From the NCBI RefSeq assembly GCF_001039575.1, contig NZ_JIBT01000012.1, forward strand, positions 1 through 37,208: a stretch of 37,208 bases of DNA, read 5' to 3'. Below are positions 9,119 to 18,112 of the stretch, piece by piece. This DNA comes from Halomonas sp. PR-M31 (GTDB lineage: Bacteria; Pseudomonadota; Gammaproteobacteria; Pseudomonadales; Halomonadaceae). Positions within the stretch are counted from its first letter, which is position 1. Every line of letters begins with the position of its first letter. The position numbers and the translations under genes are program-made. Under the pieces are notes generated by a model that was not told the origin of the DNA, searched no databases, and saw only the letters and a list, made by a program, of their open reading frames with translations.

Positions 9119-9877
9119 TCAGAAAAAGGCGATCAGCTCCGGCACGATGAGCCCGAGACCAATACCAATCAGCACGACGGAGGCCAACCGGCGCATGATT
9201 GGCGGCGTCAGCGGCGGCGGGAAACGCCGCCCCAGCCAGGTCGCCAAGGCGATCACGGGAATGGCCCAGGCAGTCAGTATGAATATCTCCGCATCCAGCT
9301 GCCCTTGGATCCCGATGAACAGCGTGCGAGTGATGGCGGTACAGGCAAAGAACATGATCAGCATGCTGCGAATGCTGATCAAAGAGAGCGGCTGACGATA
9401 GCATTGATAGATCAGCGGCGGCCCTGCAACGCCGAACAACCCACCAAAAAGCCCTGACAAGACGCCTGCCAACAGAAAGCTCAACCGGGAAGACGGCTCT
9501 TCCTTACGACTAGGGCGCATTGCCAAGCTGGCCCCACCGTAGATGATGACGGCGCCCAGCAACAGGCTCAGTAGGCTGGACGCGCTGGCACTCATGTAGC
9601 CGAGTAGCCACACCCCCGCACAAATAGCCGGTACGATACCGGCAATCGCCGCCCAGGCTACCGGCCAGTGCACATGCTTGAGCTTGCCGAATAAGGCAAC
9701 GGCACTGTTGACCAGGGTCATCAAGCTGACCACCGCTGCAACCGTCGCAACCGAGACGATATCCAAGCCGCTGATCACCCCAATTACGATCATGCCCAAA
9801 CCAAAGCCGGTCACCGTCTGAAAGTAACCGGCCAGCGCTGTCACCGCCAGAAATGGCAGCAGAACTTCGAGGGTCAC
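9119..9877 (-). CDS. TauE/SafE-family sulfite/organosulfonate exporter
   Basis: A 252-residue integral membrane protein with about eight hydrophobic segments and the TauE/SafE signature in both halves (TALAGYFQTVTGFGLGMIVI near the N-terminus, GVLSGLFGGLFGVAGPPLIY in the middle). Members export sulfite or related sulfur anions across the inner membrane. It is the third gene after xsc and pta on the minus strand, 52 bases behind pta, so its probable job is to remove the sulfite released by Xsc. The start is a GTG at 9877 with a weak ribosome site, so the exact start is uncertain. The family link is firm; the substrate is inferred from context. Confidence 0.82.
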   Translation of the reverse strand: MTLEVLLPFLAVTALAGYFQTVTGFGLGMIVIGVISGLDIVSVATVAAVVSLMTLVNSAVALFGKLKHVHWPVAWAAIAGIVPAICAGVWLLGYMSASASSLLSLLLGAVIIYGGASLAMRPSRKEEPSSRLSFLLAGVLSGLFGGLFGVAGPPLIYQCYRQPLSLISIRSMLIMFFACTAITRTLFIGIQGQLDAEIFILTAWAIPVIALATWLGRRFPPPLTPPIMRRLASVVLIGIGLGLIVPELIAFF

Positions 9878-9929
9878 GACCGCGCCTGTCTTGCGTTACT
9901 CATTGTTCTATCCCTTGCGCTTGTATTTC

Positions 9930-10936
9930 TCACTCCTGGACCACGGCTTGAGCCTGAACTGCGGTAACGGCGATCACATGATAGACGTCGTCGGCGCTGC
10001 AACCGCGCGAAAGGTCGTTGGCGGGCTTGGCAAGGCCCTGCAGCATGGGTCCAATGGCCTTGGCCCCACCGATGCGCTCCGCCAGCTTGTAACCGATGTT
10101 GCCGGCCTCGAGATCCGGGAAGATCAGCACGTTGGCTTCGCCCTTGACCCGGGAATCCGGCAGCTTGCGGCTTGCGATCTCCGGCACGATGGCAGCGTCG
10201 AGCTGTATGTCTTCGTCGATGGCGAGCTCCGGACGGTCCGCCTTTACTTGGCGCGCCGCTTCCACCACTTTGTCCACCGCTGCATGCTTGGCGCTGCCAT
10301 TGGTGGAAAAGGACAGCATGGCCACCTTTGGCTCTTCGCCAAGCAACGCGCGAGCGCTATCCGCCGCTGCCTTGGCGATTTCTGCAAGCTCTTCGGCCTT
10401 AGGATCGATGACAAGACCACAGTCGGAGAAGATCATGCCGCCCTGTCGAGGATGGTGGGCTTCTTCCATCACCATCAGAAAGAAACTCGAGACCAGTTTG
10501 GCTCCGGGCTTGACCCCAACAACCTGAATGGCACTGCGCACCACATCCGCCGTGGTATGCACGCGCCGGCAACGGAGCCGTCCGCGTGGCCGAGATGCAC
10601 CATCAGATCCGCAAAGACCAGCGGCTTTTGCACTTCGTGCTCAGCGCGCTCGTGGGTCATGCCCTTCTTGTGACGCAACTGATACAGCGCATCGACCAGA
10701 GACGATGTCAGCGAAGACTCGGCCGGGTCGATCAGGGTGATGTCATCAAGCGACAGATTGTTGTCGGCCGCCGTCGCCTCAATCCCTGCGCGCTCACCGA
10801 CCAGACTGATATCAGCGATACCATCCTGAGCAGCGCGAACCGCCGCTTCCAATACCCGCGGATCGTCGCCTTCGCAAAGAACGATACGTTTACGTGCCTT
10901 TCTAGCACGCTCCATGATGTTATCGAGTACCTGCAT
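9930..10936 (-). CDS. pta: Phosphate acetyltransferase; apparent frameshift
   Basis: Converts acetyl phosphate and CoA to acetyl-CoA, the step after Xsc in sulfonate degradation. The start at 10936 (MQVLDNIMERARKARKRIVL) has AGGAG nine bases upstream. The N-terminal part reads to HLGHADGSVAGA near 10566; the rest reads in another frame from HTTADVVRSAIQVVGVKPGA (10562) to the stop at 9930, with the family segments SSFFLMVMEEAHHP and YKLAERIGGAKAIGPMLQGL. One missing base near 10563-10566 joins them into about 335 residues, the length of the short Pta form lacking the DRTGG regulatory domain. Because xsc and the exporter are intact, a sequencing error is plausible; if real, this step is lost. 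Confidence 0.9.
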
Positions 10937-10990
10937 GAGTGGCATCTCCTGATGGCAGAATTGATTCGCAAGGCTCATTAAACACGACAA

Positions 10991-11030
10991 CGCCCCCGGT
11001 CAGACAATCCTGGCTGTCTGACCGGGGGCG
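10991..11030 (-). terminator. Strong hairpin between xsc and pta
   Basis: A perfect 16-bp stem (arms 10991-11006 and 11015-11030, CGCCCCCGGTCAGACA and its complement) with an 8-base loop lies 24 bases after the xsc stop. On the minus strand it is followed by TTGTCGTGTTTAA, not a clean U-run, so it may be a weak terminator or an mRNA-stabilising/processing hairpin that keeps xsc expression above pta. Confidence 0.6.
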
Positions 11031-11053
11031 AAAGCCCTACTTATCTAAAAAAC

Positions 11054-12874
11054 TTAGACGTAGTCCTGATACTTCTCCAGCATCCGCACTGGCTTCTTCA
11101 GGGCATCACGACGGAACGGGTCGCCTAGCTCACGAGTACACATGATCTCGACGATGCAGGTCTTGCCTTCGTTCATCTGCATGTCCACCGCTTTTTGGAG
11201 GGCCGGGCCCACGTCTTCGAGCTTGTCGACGACCATACCTTCGGCACCCATGGCACGACCGATCTCGGCGAAGCTCTCGTTATCCAGCTCACCGGCAACA
11301 AAGCGACGGCCGTAGAAGTCCACCTGGTTCTTCTTCTCAGCGCCCCACTGACGGTTATGGAACACGATGGCAGTGACCGGGATGTTATGACGTACGCAGG
11401 TCATGGTTTCCATCAAGCTCATGCCCCAGGCGCCATCGCCGCAGTAAGACACGGCAGGACGTTCCGGCGCAGCTACCTTCGCTCCGATCATTGTCGGGAA
11501 GGCGTAACCGCAGTTGCCGAAGCTCATCGGTGCAAAGAAGCTGCGGGGCTTCTCGAAGCGCAGATAGCTGTTGGCCACGGAGTTGATGTTGCCGATGTCC
11601 GTGGAGACCATGACGTCTTTCGGCATGGCTTTTTCAAGCTCGCGCAGCACCTGACGCGGGTGCAGGTATTCACCGCCGGAGAAGGGCTTCTCCTGCTTGT
11701 TTTCTTCAATGACGTCCAGGCTGTAATCGTCACGCTCGTGGGTCCACTCGGTGAGCTCTTTCTCCCAAGCGTCCTGCTCGCTCTTGATGGTATTGGCGCG
11801 ATCGTCCTTGTTGCTGTCACAGGCCAGATCACGACCCTGCAGACGCTCGGTCAGAGCAACAGCAGCAGCTTTGGCATCGCCGCAAATGCCGACGGAGATC
11901 TTCTTGACCAATCCGAGCATCTTGTGGTCCGCATCGATCTGGATGATCTTGGCGTTAGTCGGCCAGTAGTCCATGCCGTGCTGGGGCAAGGTGCCAAACG
12001 GCCCAAGACGCGTACCCAAAGCGACGACCACGTCCGCCTGTGCCATTAGCTTCATCGAGGCCTTGGAGCCCTGATAGCCCAACGGACCACACCATAGCGG
12101 ATGGCTGGCGGGGAAGGAGTCGTTGTGCAGATAGCTGTTGACGACTGGCGCGTTGAGACGCTCTGCCAATGCCTTGCACTCTTCCACACCGTCTGCCATG
12201 ACCACGCCGCCACCGGAAATAATTACCGGGAACTGGGCCTTGGCCAACAAATCTGCCGCTTCGTCCAGGCTCTTGGCGCCACCGGGTCCACGATCCAGAC
12301 GCATCGGACGGGGAATCTCGACTTCGATTTCGCCGTAGAAGTAATCCCGTGGAATGTTGAGCTGGGTCGGCCCCATTTCGGACATGGCACGGTCGAAGCA
12401 GCGACCGGTAAATTCCGCCATACGCGCCGGGTGGGTGACATGACCCTGATACTTGGTGAACTCCTGGAACATCGGCAGCTGATTACATTCCTGGAAGCCG
12501 CCCAGGCCAATGCCCATGGTACCGGTTTCCGGCGTGATGATGACGACCGGGGTGTGGGCCCAGAAGGCTGCTGCGATGGCGGTCACGCTGTTGGAGACGC
12601 CTGGGCCGTTCTGACCAATCAGCACGCCGTGGCGGCCGGAAGCACGAGCATAGCCATCGGCCATGTGGCCGGAGCCTTGCTCGTGCACCACTGGAATCAG
12701 ACGAATGCCCGCCGGAGCGAAGATGTCCATGGCATCCATGAAGGCCGAGCCCATGATGCCAAACATATCAGTCACGCCGTTGGCGACCAGGGTTTCGACG
12801 AAAGCTTCAGACGGGGTCATCTTCTGCTTGCCTTGAACAACCTGGCGGTTGTCAGTGTTGTCTTGGGTGCTCAT
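11054..12874 (-). CDS. xsc: Sulfoacetaldehyde acetyltransferase
   Basis: A thiamine-diphosphate enzyme that cleaves sulfoacetaldehyde with phosphate to acetyl phosphate and sulfite, the desulfonation step of taurine and related sulfonates. The 606-residue length and sequence fit Xsc: MTPSEAFVETLVANGVTDMF, the ThDP glutamate in VVHEQGSGHMADGYARASG, the Xsc-like GTMGIGLGGFQECNQLPMFQ, and the GDG...N cofactor motif (YCGDGAWGMSLMETMTCVRH, then FHNRQWGAEKKNQ). The ATG at 12874 has a GGAGGG ribosome site. It leads the operon xsc-pta-exporter; an IclR-type gene is divergent, with palindromes in the shared gap. It differs from acetolactate synthase in these conserved blocks. Genes that make sulfoacetaldehyde (for example tauXY or tpa) are not in the window. 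Confidence 0.95.
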   Translation of the reverse strand: MSTQDNTDNRQVVQGKQKMTPSEAFVETLVANGVTDMFGIMGSAFMDAMDIFAPAGIRLIPVVHEQGSGHMADGYARASGRHGVLIGQNGPGVSNSVTAIAAAFWAHTPVVIITPETGTMGIGLGGFQECNQLPMFQEFTKYQGHVTHPARMAEFTGRCFDRAMSEMGPTQLNIPRDYFYGEIEVEIPRPMRLDRGPGGAKSLDEAADLLAKAQFPVIISGGGVVMADGVEECKALAERLNAPVVNSYLHNDSFPASHPLWCGPLGYQGSKASMKLMAQADVVVALGTRLGPFGTLPQHGMDYWPTNAKIIQIDADHKMLGLVKKISVGICGDAKAAAVALTERLQGRDLACDSNKDDRANTIKSEQDAWEKELTEWTHERDDYSLDVIEENKQEKPFSGGEYLHPRQVLRELEKAMPKDVMVSTDIGNINSVANSYLRFEKPRSFFAPMSFGNCGYAFPTMIGAKVAAPERPAVSYCGDGAWGMSLMETMTCVRHNIPVTAIVFHNRQWGAEKKNQVDFYGRRFVAGELDNESFAEIGRAMGAEGMVVDKLEDVGPALQKAVDMQMNEGKTCIVEIMCTRELGDPFRRDALKKPVRMLEKYQDYV

Positions 12875-12919
12875 GGAAAACCCTCCGGAGTGAGCGTTTG
12901 CTTTATTCGGTACGTTTTA

Positions 12920-13017
12920 TTCCAATTTCTGGAACTGATGCTGAATCTAGACATTCTAGCAGCCAGCGTCAATACAAATTCCAGAAAATGGTATGCTTTC
13001 TATCAAATTCAGGAATT
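12920..13017. promoter_or_regulatory. Palindromic operator candidates between xsc and the IclR gene
   Basis: Three related sites lie in the divergent gap: TTCCAATTTCTGGAA (12920-12934, 5-bp arms), the inverted half ATTCCAGAAAA (12978-12988), which mirrors ATTTCTGGAA of the first site, and AATTCAGGAATT (13006-13017, 5-bp arms), which falls in the IclR leader. The shared TTCC/GGAA core suggests one dimeric regulator, presumably the adjacent IclR protein, controlling both directions. Confidence 0.5.
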
Positions 13018-13061
13018 ACCATACTTCTGTTCTATTCATCACCTCCGTCGAGACCGTCATT

Positions 13062-13877
13062 ATGAAGTCCGAGATGAAGCCCGAAATAGCCAAGATCGAT
13101 GGCGATACACCTGCTCTGCGGCTCCTGTCGTTACTGGAAGTCATTGCCGAGAAAGATCAATTTTTCACCCTTCAAGGACTGGTGGAAGAAACCGGCTTAC
13201 CCAAGCCGACCCTGCATCGTATGCTGCAGCAACTCGAAACTGCCGGCATGCTGCAACGTGACGGTGATAACCGCCACTACGGCACTGGCGTACGTCTGCG
13301 CCGCCTGGCCGAAAATCTATTGCTCAACAACACCGTGCAAGGCGCACGACACGCGGTGCTTGGCCAGCTCGTCAAGGAAATCGGTGAAAGCTGTAACATT
13401 ACGGCGCTGTCCGGCAACGAAGTGCTTTATCTCGATCGTGTCGAAACCCAGGCCCCTTTGCGTTTTTATCTGCATCCGGGCTCTCAGGTTCCGGTGCACT
13501 GCTCCGCCAGTGGCAAGCTGTTTCTAGCCCAGATGAAACCCGCCCAGCGCAGGCGCCTGCTGGCGCATGTGTCCCTTGAACGTTTTACTCATAACACCCT
13601 CACCGATTTAAACCTCCTCGAAGATGAAATTGAACGTGTGGGTAGTGCCGGCTATGCCTTCGACGACGAAGAGTTCCTGCCCGGTCTTTTGTGCATCGCC
13701 GTTCTTGTTCCCTCCACAAAGGGCCGCTCCAATCTTGGCTTGGCGGTTCAAGGCCCCACCATGCGCCTGTCCCGGGAGAAAGCGTTGAGCTTTTTGCCAG
13801 CACTTCGCAAGGCAGCTCAATCGATCGCTGCCATTGATGCTGAAGCCACCCCGCATAGCAGTGCCTCTGCTTCCTGA
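13062..13877 (+). CDS. IclR-family transcriptional regulator
   Basis: A 271-residue IclR protein. An N-terminal winged HTH is at about residues 15-75 (ALRLLSLLEVIAEKDQFFTL, LVEETGLPKPTLHRMLQQLE), followed by the effector-binding domain (LYLDRVETQAPLRFYLHPGS, PVHCSASGKLFLAQM, SAGYAFDDEEFLPGLLCIAV). I prefer the ATG at 13062; an ATG at 12993 would add 23 atypical residues and cover an operator candidate. It is divergent from xsc and adjacent to the permease gene, so it most likely controls sulfonate use. The effector, perhaps taurine or sulfoacetaldehyde, is inferred. Confidence 0.9.
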   Translation: MKSEMKPEIAKIDGDTPALRLLSLLEVIAEKDQFFTLQGLVEETGLPKPTLHRMLQQLETAGMLQRDGDNRHYGTGVRLRRLAENLLLNNTVQGARHAVLGQLVKEIGESCNITALSGNEVLYLDRVETQAPLRFYLHPGSQVPVHCSASGKLFLAQMKPAQRRRLLAHVSLERFTHNTLTDLNLLEDEIERVGSAGYAFDDEEFLPGLLCIAVLVPSTKGRSNLGLAVQGPTMRLSREKALSFLPALRKAAQSIAAIDAEATPHSSASAS

Positions 13878-13910
13878 AGCCGAGGCGCTGCGATACGTCT
13901 TTGCATTTGC

Positions 13911-15353
13911 TTATACATCATCTGATGCAAGAATCAGGTGATCTAGCTCCTTCTTCGATTTGCGATGGAAGATATGCCGGCGCGTGGCATACAAAATAAG
14001 TCCCAGTGCAGTCCAGATTAGTAGTGCGATCCAGGATGGTCCACTCAAGAACCCGGGGGATCCAGGAATCAGTAAGAGCCCTAGAAACGAAAGACTGCTG
14101 ATCGCACCGAGCAATGACAAAAACTTCTTGAACGGTGATACGCAGCCCTCATAGTGCTTGCCGGCCCCCTGCTCGGACCACTTGAAGCATTTGTAAGCCA
14201 CCGCACAGCAATAAAAGTAAGCGATGGCGACACCGGTAGCAGCCATGTCGACGACCCACAGCAGTGCTTCACGACCAAGCCAGGGTGCCACTAGACAAAG
14301 GCCACAGGTGAACAGGATGCCCGCGGTCGGGGTGCGATACTTCGAATGTAACTGGCCGAAAATGGAGGGCAGGACGCCAGCGCGACCTAGCGCAAACATC
14401 AAACGACTGGTGGCGATGTAAAAGCCATTGAGACCTGTGGCGATTCCCATCAACAGCGCCAATGCCAGCGCAGCCAGGCCCAGATTACCCAGGGTTGCCT
14501 GCACCATTTCTCCCGTGCCCCATACCGGCGATTGACCGACCAGCTCGGTCCAGGGCATGGCCAAGGCCGTTGCCATGACCAAGGCCGAATAGTGAACCGC
14601 CGCCATGGCGAGGGCCAATACGATCAGCGTGAATGCCTTGGCTGGGGAGAAGTCGAACTCCTCTGCCGCTTGAGGCACGCTATCAAATCCCACATAGGCC
14701 CAGGGTGCGATAGCAACGATGGAGAGTACTGCCGCCCAGGAAGACACGCCGGGTTTAAATAGCGGCTCGAGATTGCTAAAAGAAGTGCTGGGTGCCAGCA
14801 ACATGCCTCCCACCACTGCAACCGCAGCGATGATCAACAATACGCAGAATACGAACTGACTCTTGCCGGAAAAGCTTCCCCCGCGAATGTTGATCAGGGC
14901 AAATAGGATCAAGGCCACGCTGGCAACCACGATCTCGCCCAGATACACGTCCCAGCCGGCAACACTATAAAGCCGCCCCACATCGACTATTTCGGGAATC
15001 AAAAACTTGCCTAGCAAGGCTAACGCCGAGGCATTCAAAGCCACTATGGACATATAGCCCAAGGTTAGAAACCAGCCGCAGAAAAAGGCATGGTTGCGCC
15101 CGAACCCAAGGTAGGCATAAGAGAACCCGCCGCCAGTGACAGGGTATATCTTTATCAGAAAGCCATAGCTCACACCGATGATGATCATCAGCACCGCGCC
15201 GATGCTCAGTCCCAACATTACGCCTATTGGGCCCGCCATCGCGATCCAGTCTGCCGGTAGAACGAAACTCCCCCAGCCAATGGCGGAGCCAAAAGCAATG
15301 GCCCATACCCAGTGCGGCTTCAGAGTTTTCTCAAGTTGTTCGCGTTGTTCCAT
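13911..15353 (-). CDS. APC-family amino acid/amine permease
   Basis: A 480-residue permease of the amino acid-polyamine-organocation superfamily with about 12 membrane segments. The first helix carries the substrate-binding GSAIGWGSFVLPADWIAMAG; ITGLNGFYIATSRLMFALGR-like residues near 300 are also typical. It is convergent with the IclR gene (33-base gap), next to xsc. A role in uptake of taurine or another amino-sulfonate is reasonable by neighbourhood but not shown; substrate specificity cannot be read from the sequence. The ATG at 15353 begins MEQREQLEKTLKPHWVWAIA. Confidence 0.85.
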   Translation of the reverse strand: MEQREQLEKTLKPHWVWAIAFGSAIGWGSFVLPADWIAMAGPIGVMLGLSIGAVLMIIIGVSYGFLIKIYPVTGGGFSYAYLGFGRNHAFFCGWFLTLGYMSIVALNASALALLGKFLIPEIVDVGRLYSVAGWDVYLGEIVVASVALILFALINIRGGSFSGKSQFVFCVLLIIAAVAVVGGMLLAPSTSFSNLEPLFKPGVSSWAAVLSIVAIAPWAYVGFDSVPQAAEEFDFSPAKAFTLIVLALAMAAVHYSALVMATALAMPWTELVGQSPVWGTGEMVQATLGNLGLAALALALLMGIATGLNGFYIATSRLMFALGRAGVLPSIFGQLHSKYRTPTAGILFTCGLCLVAPWLGREALLWVVDMAATGVAIAYFYCCAVAYKCFKWSEQGAGKHYEGCVSPFKKFLSLLGAISSLSFLGLLLIPGSPGFLSGPSWIALLIWTALGLILYATRRHIFHRKSKKELDHLILASDDV

Positions 15354-15444
15354 ACTGCTACTCCCGAATTGTTATGGCTTCTGCGCAATCGGTCATCCAT
15401 CACCTGATAATGAGCGTAGACGCTAATACGACTTAAAGCCGACG

Positions 15445-15528
15445 TTAGAAGATGCCTTGAGCAAGGAAGTAGGACCAGAAGGCGAACAGGGATAGGGCCA
15501 AAAAGGAACCGGTTGATACATTATTTGG
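15445..15528 (-). other. Possible remnant or tiny hydrophobic peptide
   Basis: The minus strand encodes 27 codons ending in a stop at 15445 that read like one membrane helix: VSTGSFLALSLFAFWSYFLA followed by QGIF. Codons are GC-rich at third positions, like genes here and unlike the AT-rich surroundings. No ATG, GTG or TTG start lies in frame before an upstream stop, so it may be the C-terminal relic of a membrane protein, or chance. Confidence 0.2.
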
Positions 15529-15852
15529 AACAAAACGTCACAGAAAATGCCAGACAGCTGTAAAAGAGGGCCTTTCCTGTGTAGCGGCCTGTTTAACAAT
15601 TGACCAATGACACGACAAGTTAATGATCAAAACACTACTAAAGTCGTATCATTGCACAGCGCGTGAGAAAGCAGAAATTAAGGAAAAACGGAAAAAAACT
15701 AGTCTTAAAATATTGCACCCCAGATTTATTTAGTCTTTTTTATTAGAGATATCAAAAACTTTTAAATTACAAAAATACTACTCATGAGCTTTTTTGTAGA
15801 GGAAATTTAATATTAGGAATAATCATGCGCAACTTATACGTTTTTGAAGACG

Positions 15853-16038
15853 TTAAATCGGTGTAGGCATACAAAATACCGCGTCATAGCTGCCCAAGAT
15901 CATTTCGATAAACGCTTCAACTTGCTTGCTCCTGATGACTAATGGCGTTCCATTTTCATCGCCAGTCTCTTTGTCGAGGATGTGCCAAAGATGACCGGCC
16001 GCTTGATGTGTTTCGACAACCAGCACAGCGCCTGACAT
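15853..16038 (-). CDS. Small hypothetical protein
   Basis: A 61-residue frame from ATG 16038 (MSGAVLVVETHQAAGHLWHI to VFCMPTPI). Its composition is protein-like and third positions are richer in G and C than the flanking DNA, but there is no strong ribosome site and I recognise no family. It is isolated within the AT-rich stretch. It may be a real small gene or a relic. Confidence 0.35.
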   Translation of the reverse strand: MSGAVLVVETHQAAGHLWHILDKETGDENGTPLVIRSKQVEAFIEMILGSYDAVFCMPTPI

Positions 16039-16328
16039 TTTTGTGCGGCTACTGCATTTTCATCTTTCCGCCTTCCGTAAGTAGAAACCATCATTCGATG
16101 TTAAAAAAACAGTCCATTAAATAGTATTTATATTACCTCTTAGGTAAATCCGAGCATCAAATAATTAATACGTAAATTTTTTCCTATTCATTTAGATGAA
16201 AGAGCTGATGCTGAAAGGACTGTATTTGCAGCGTTTTTCTGAACAACTCCGGCCAGCAATTTCGTATTGCGTACAGAATGACTCACTCATCATACTTAAC
16301 TTTTTGCTAGTTTCGAGAATGTCGATCG

Positions 16329-16808
16329 ATGGTCACCGCACAGGGTTCCAAGGACAACAATCGTCTTAAGATAATCAACAACCATTGGTATGCCTGGCAA
16401 ACGGTGCCTGCTGACCTTGATGAAACCCAGTGTTTTTATTCTCCTGTTCATGTCAATTATTCGACAATAAAGGGAAAGAATAAATCACATATTCTGCTAG
16501 CCTTTACCAACGTACTTCACCTCGATGGCGCTCAGGACTTTCATGTCGGCTTGAAAATCCTACGCCACTACAAGGATATTTTAGTCGCTGATCTTTTCAT
16601 TGCCGATCACGACATTCAGAGGGTCGCCATCGTCAGTCGTATCGATTTTGGATGGCTGCAGCAGCACTGTCGGCACGTCATCGACGAGCACCCCCCCAGC
16701 CTATTTGGCTCCGCCGCAGAGCAGGATGTTGCGACCTACCTGGACAGAGCGTTTCCTTACGTACACTCGCGGATTACCTCGCCCAAGCAGCCTCCTGAAG
16801 AAGAATAG
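16329..16808 (+). CDS. Hypothetical protein
   Basis: A 159-residue protein that I do not recognise. It has no signal peptide and no membrane segment; it is soluble and fairly rich in His and Asp (for example HYKDILVADLFIADHDIQRV, WLQQHCRHVIDEHPP). The C-terminus SPKQPPEEE is probably disordered. The start ATG at 16329 lacks a clear ribosome site. It lies between the AT-rich stretch and malate dehydrogenase, with a 200-base gap to the latter, so it is probably transcribed alone. Confidence 0.5.
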   Translation: MVTAQGSKDNNRLKIINNHWYAWQTVPADLDETQCFYSPVHVNYSTIKGKNKSHILLAFTNVLHLDGAQDFHVGLKILRHYKDILVADLFIADHDIQRVAIVSRIDFGWLQQHCRHVIDEHPPSLFGSAAEQDVATYLDRAFPYVHSRITSPKQPPEEE

Positions 16809-17010
16809 CTAGAAAACACTCTCTCTGATGCCCCTTCAGCCAATATGGCAAGACGTAAGCAGGTCGGTTTTTGTTATGCTCTGACATGGCAATGGACCTA
16901 TTCGAAAAGAGGTGCGTCCGTGCCGGATATTGTACGACGCTTGTTTCCTTGTGCTTGTGAGAATGCGAGCATGGTGTCGTAGCTACCATCGAACTTCAGG
17001 AGGGATCCCC

Positions 17011-18111
17011 TTGAAACGTCCTTTTCGTATCGCTGTCACCGGCGCTGCTGGCAGCATCAGTAACTCATTGTTGTTCCGTATTGCCTCTGGCGACATGTTC
17101 GGCAAGGATCAGCCGGTAATTCTGCAGCTCATCGAGCGCGCCGAAGCCATGCAGGCCCTGAGCGGCGTCGCCATGGAACTCGAAGATTGCGCCTTCCCGC
17201 TTCTGCTCGGTGTTCGCCTGCACGACAATGCAGAGGATGGCTTCCGTAACGTCAGCCACGCGCTATTGGTGGGCGCCAAGCCACGTGGCAAGGGCATGGA
17301 GCGCAAGGATCTGCTGGCGGAGAACGCAGAGATCTTCAGTCGTCAGGGCCGCGCCCTCAACGATTATGCCAACCCGGACGTGAAGGTCCTGGTGGTGGGT
17401 AACCCGGCCAATACCAACGCTATGATCGCCAGCCGTAACGCACCGGACCTGTCTCCGGCTCAATTCACTGCCATGAGCCGACTGGATCACAATCGCGCCA
17501 AGGGCATCCTGGGCAACCATATCGGTGCCAACGTTCAGGACATCACCCATGTAGCCGTGTGGGGCAATCACAGTCCGACTCAGTATCCTGACGTGCGCAA
17601 TGCCAAGGCATTCGGTGAACCGATCATGCCGACGCTAGACAAGAAGTGGGTCGAGGAAACCTTTATCCCACGCGTACAGAAACGTGGCGGCGAGATCATC
17701 GAGGCACGCGGTCTTTCCAGTGCGGCATCTGCTGCTCAAGGCGCCATCGATCACATGCGCGACTGGGAGCTGGGCACTCGAGACGGCGATTTCGTCAGCA
17801 TGGGTATCTTCTCCGATGGCAGCTATGGCATCACCAAGGGAATCGTCTACTCCTTCCCGGTCCGTTGTCGCTATGGCCGTTATGAAATCGTGCAGGATCT
17901 GCCCATCGACGATGAAGCGCGCAAGTACATGAAGGCGACCGAGGACGAGCTGCTCGAAGAGAAATCCGCCATCGAGCATCTGCTGCCCAAGGAAACCGAG
18001 GAAGCAAGTAACAACCTGGGCGTGACCCTGCGTTCCGGCGCCAAGCGCTACGCTGACCAGGACTCCCTGGACGATAGTGAGGCCAGCGCTCTGCGTACCG
18101 ATCGCATCTGA
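17011..18111 (+). CDS. mdh: Malate dehydrogenase, type 2 (NAD-dependent)
   Basis: Interconverts malate and oxaloacetate in the TCA cycle. I place the start at TTG 17011, nine bases after AGGAGG, which puts the dinucleotide-binding motif at residues 9-15 ([17 protein letters not shown]); the family usually has GQI where this has GSI. Catalytic and substrate residues are visible: Arg92 and Arg98 ([13 protein letters not shown]), Asn131 (GNPANTN), Arg157 (MSRLDHNRA) and His187 ([12 protein letters not shown]). The total is 366 residues; about 35 residues at the C-terminus ([19 protein letters not shown] onward, acidic) exceed the usual length of about 327. It ends one base from the convergent membrane-protein gene. 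Confidence 0.93.
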   Translation: MKRPFRIAVTGAAGSISNSLLFRIASGDMFGKDQPVILQLIERAEAMQALSGVAMELEDCAFPLLLGVRLHDNAEDGFRNVSHALLVGAKPRGKGMERKDLLAENAEIFSRQGRALNDYANPDVKVLVVGNPANTNAMIASRNAPDLSPAQFTAMSRLDHNRAKGILGNHIGANVQDITHVAVWGNHSPTQYPDVRNAKAFGEPIMPTLDKKWVEETFIPRVQKRGGEIIEARGLSSAASAAQGAIDHMRDWELGTRDGDFVSMGIFSDGSYGITKGIVYSFPVRCRYGRYEIVQDLPIDDEARKYMKATEDELLEEKSAIEHLLPKETEEASNNLGVTLRSGAKRYADQDSLDDSEASALRTDRI

Positions 18112-18112
18112 T

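Larger units (their letters stand above)
15354..16328. other. AT-rich, gene-poor stretch
   Basis: About 1 kb, clearly richer in A and T than its neighbours, especially 15600-15840 and 16080-16320. It presumably holds the promoter of the permease gene and of the gene at 16329. Two weak coding candidates (15445-15528 and 15853-16038, both minus strand) are listed separately. I found no RNA gene, transposase remnant or clear long repeat here. Confidence 0.6.

Noticed and set aside
11195-13261. Long plus-strand open frames (284 and 386 codons) opposite xsc
   Set aside because: They are antisense to a clear Xsc gene; one even runs across the divergent promoter. No domain is visible.
15824-15865. 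Possible 13-codon leader peptide (ATG with AGGA upstream)
   Set aside because: No downstream plus-strand gene within 450 bases and no attenuator hairpin; likely chance in AT-rich DNA.
16774-16989. 71-codon minus-strand frame before malate dehydrogenase
   Set aside because: It overlaps the end of the hypothetical gene and the mdh leader, with no family match.
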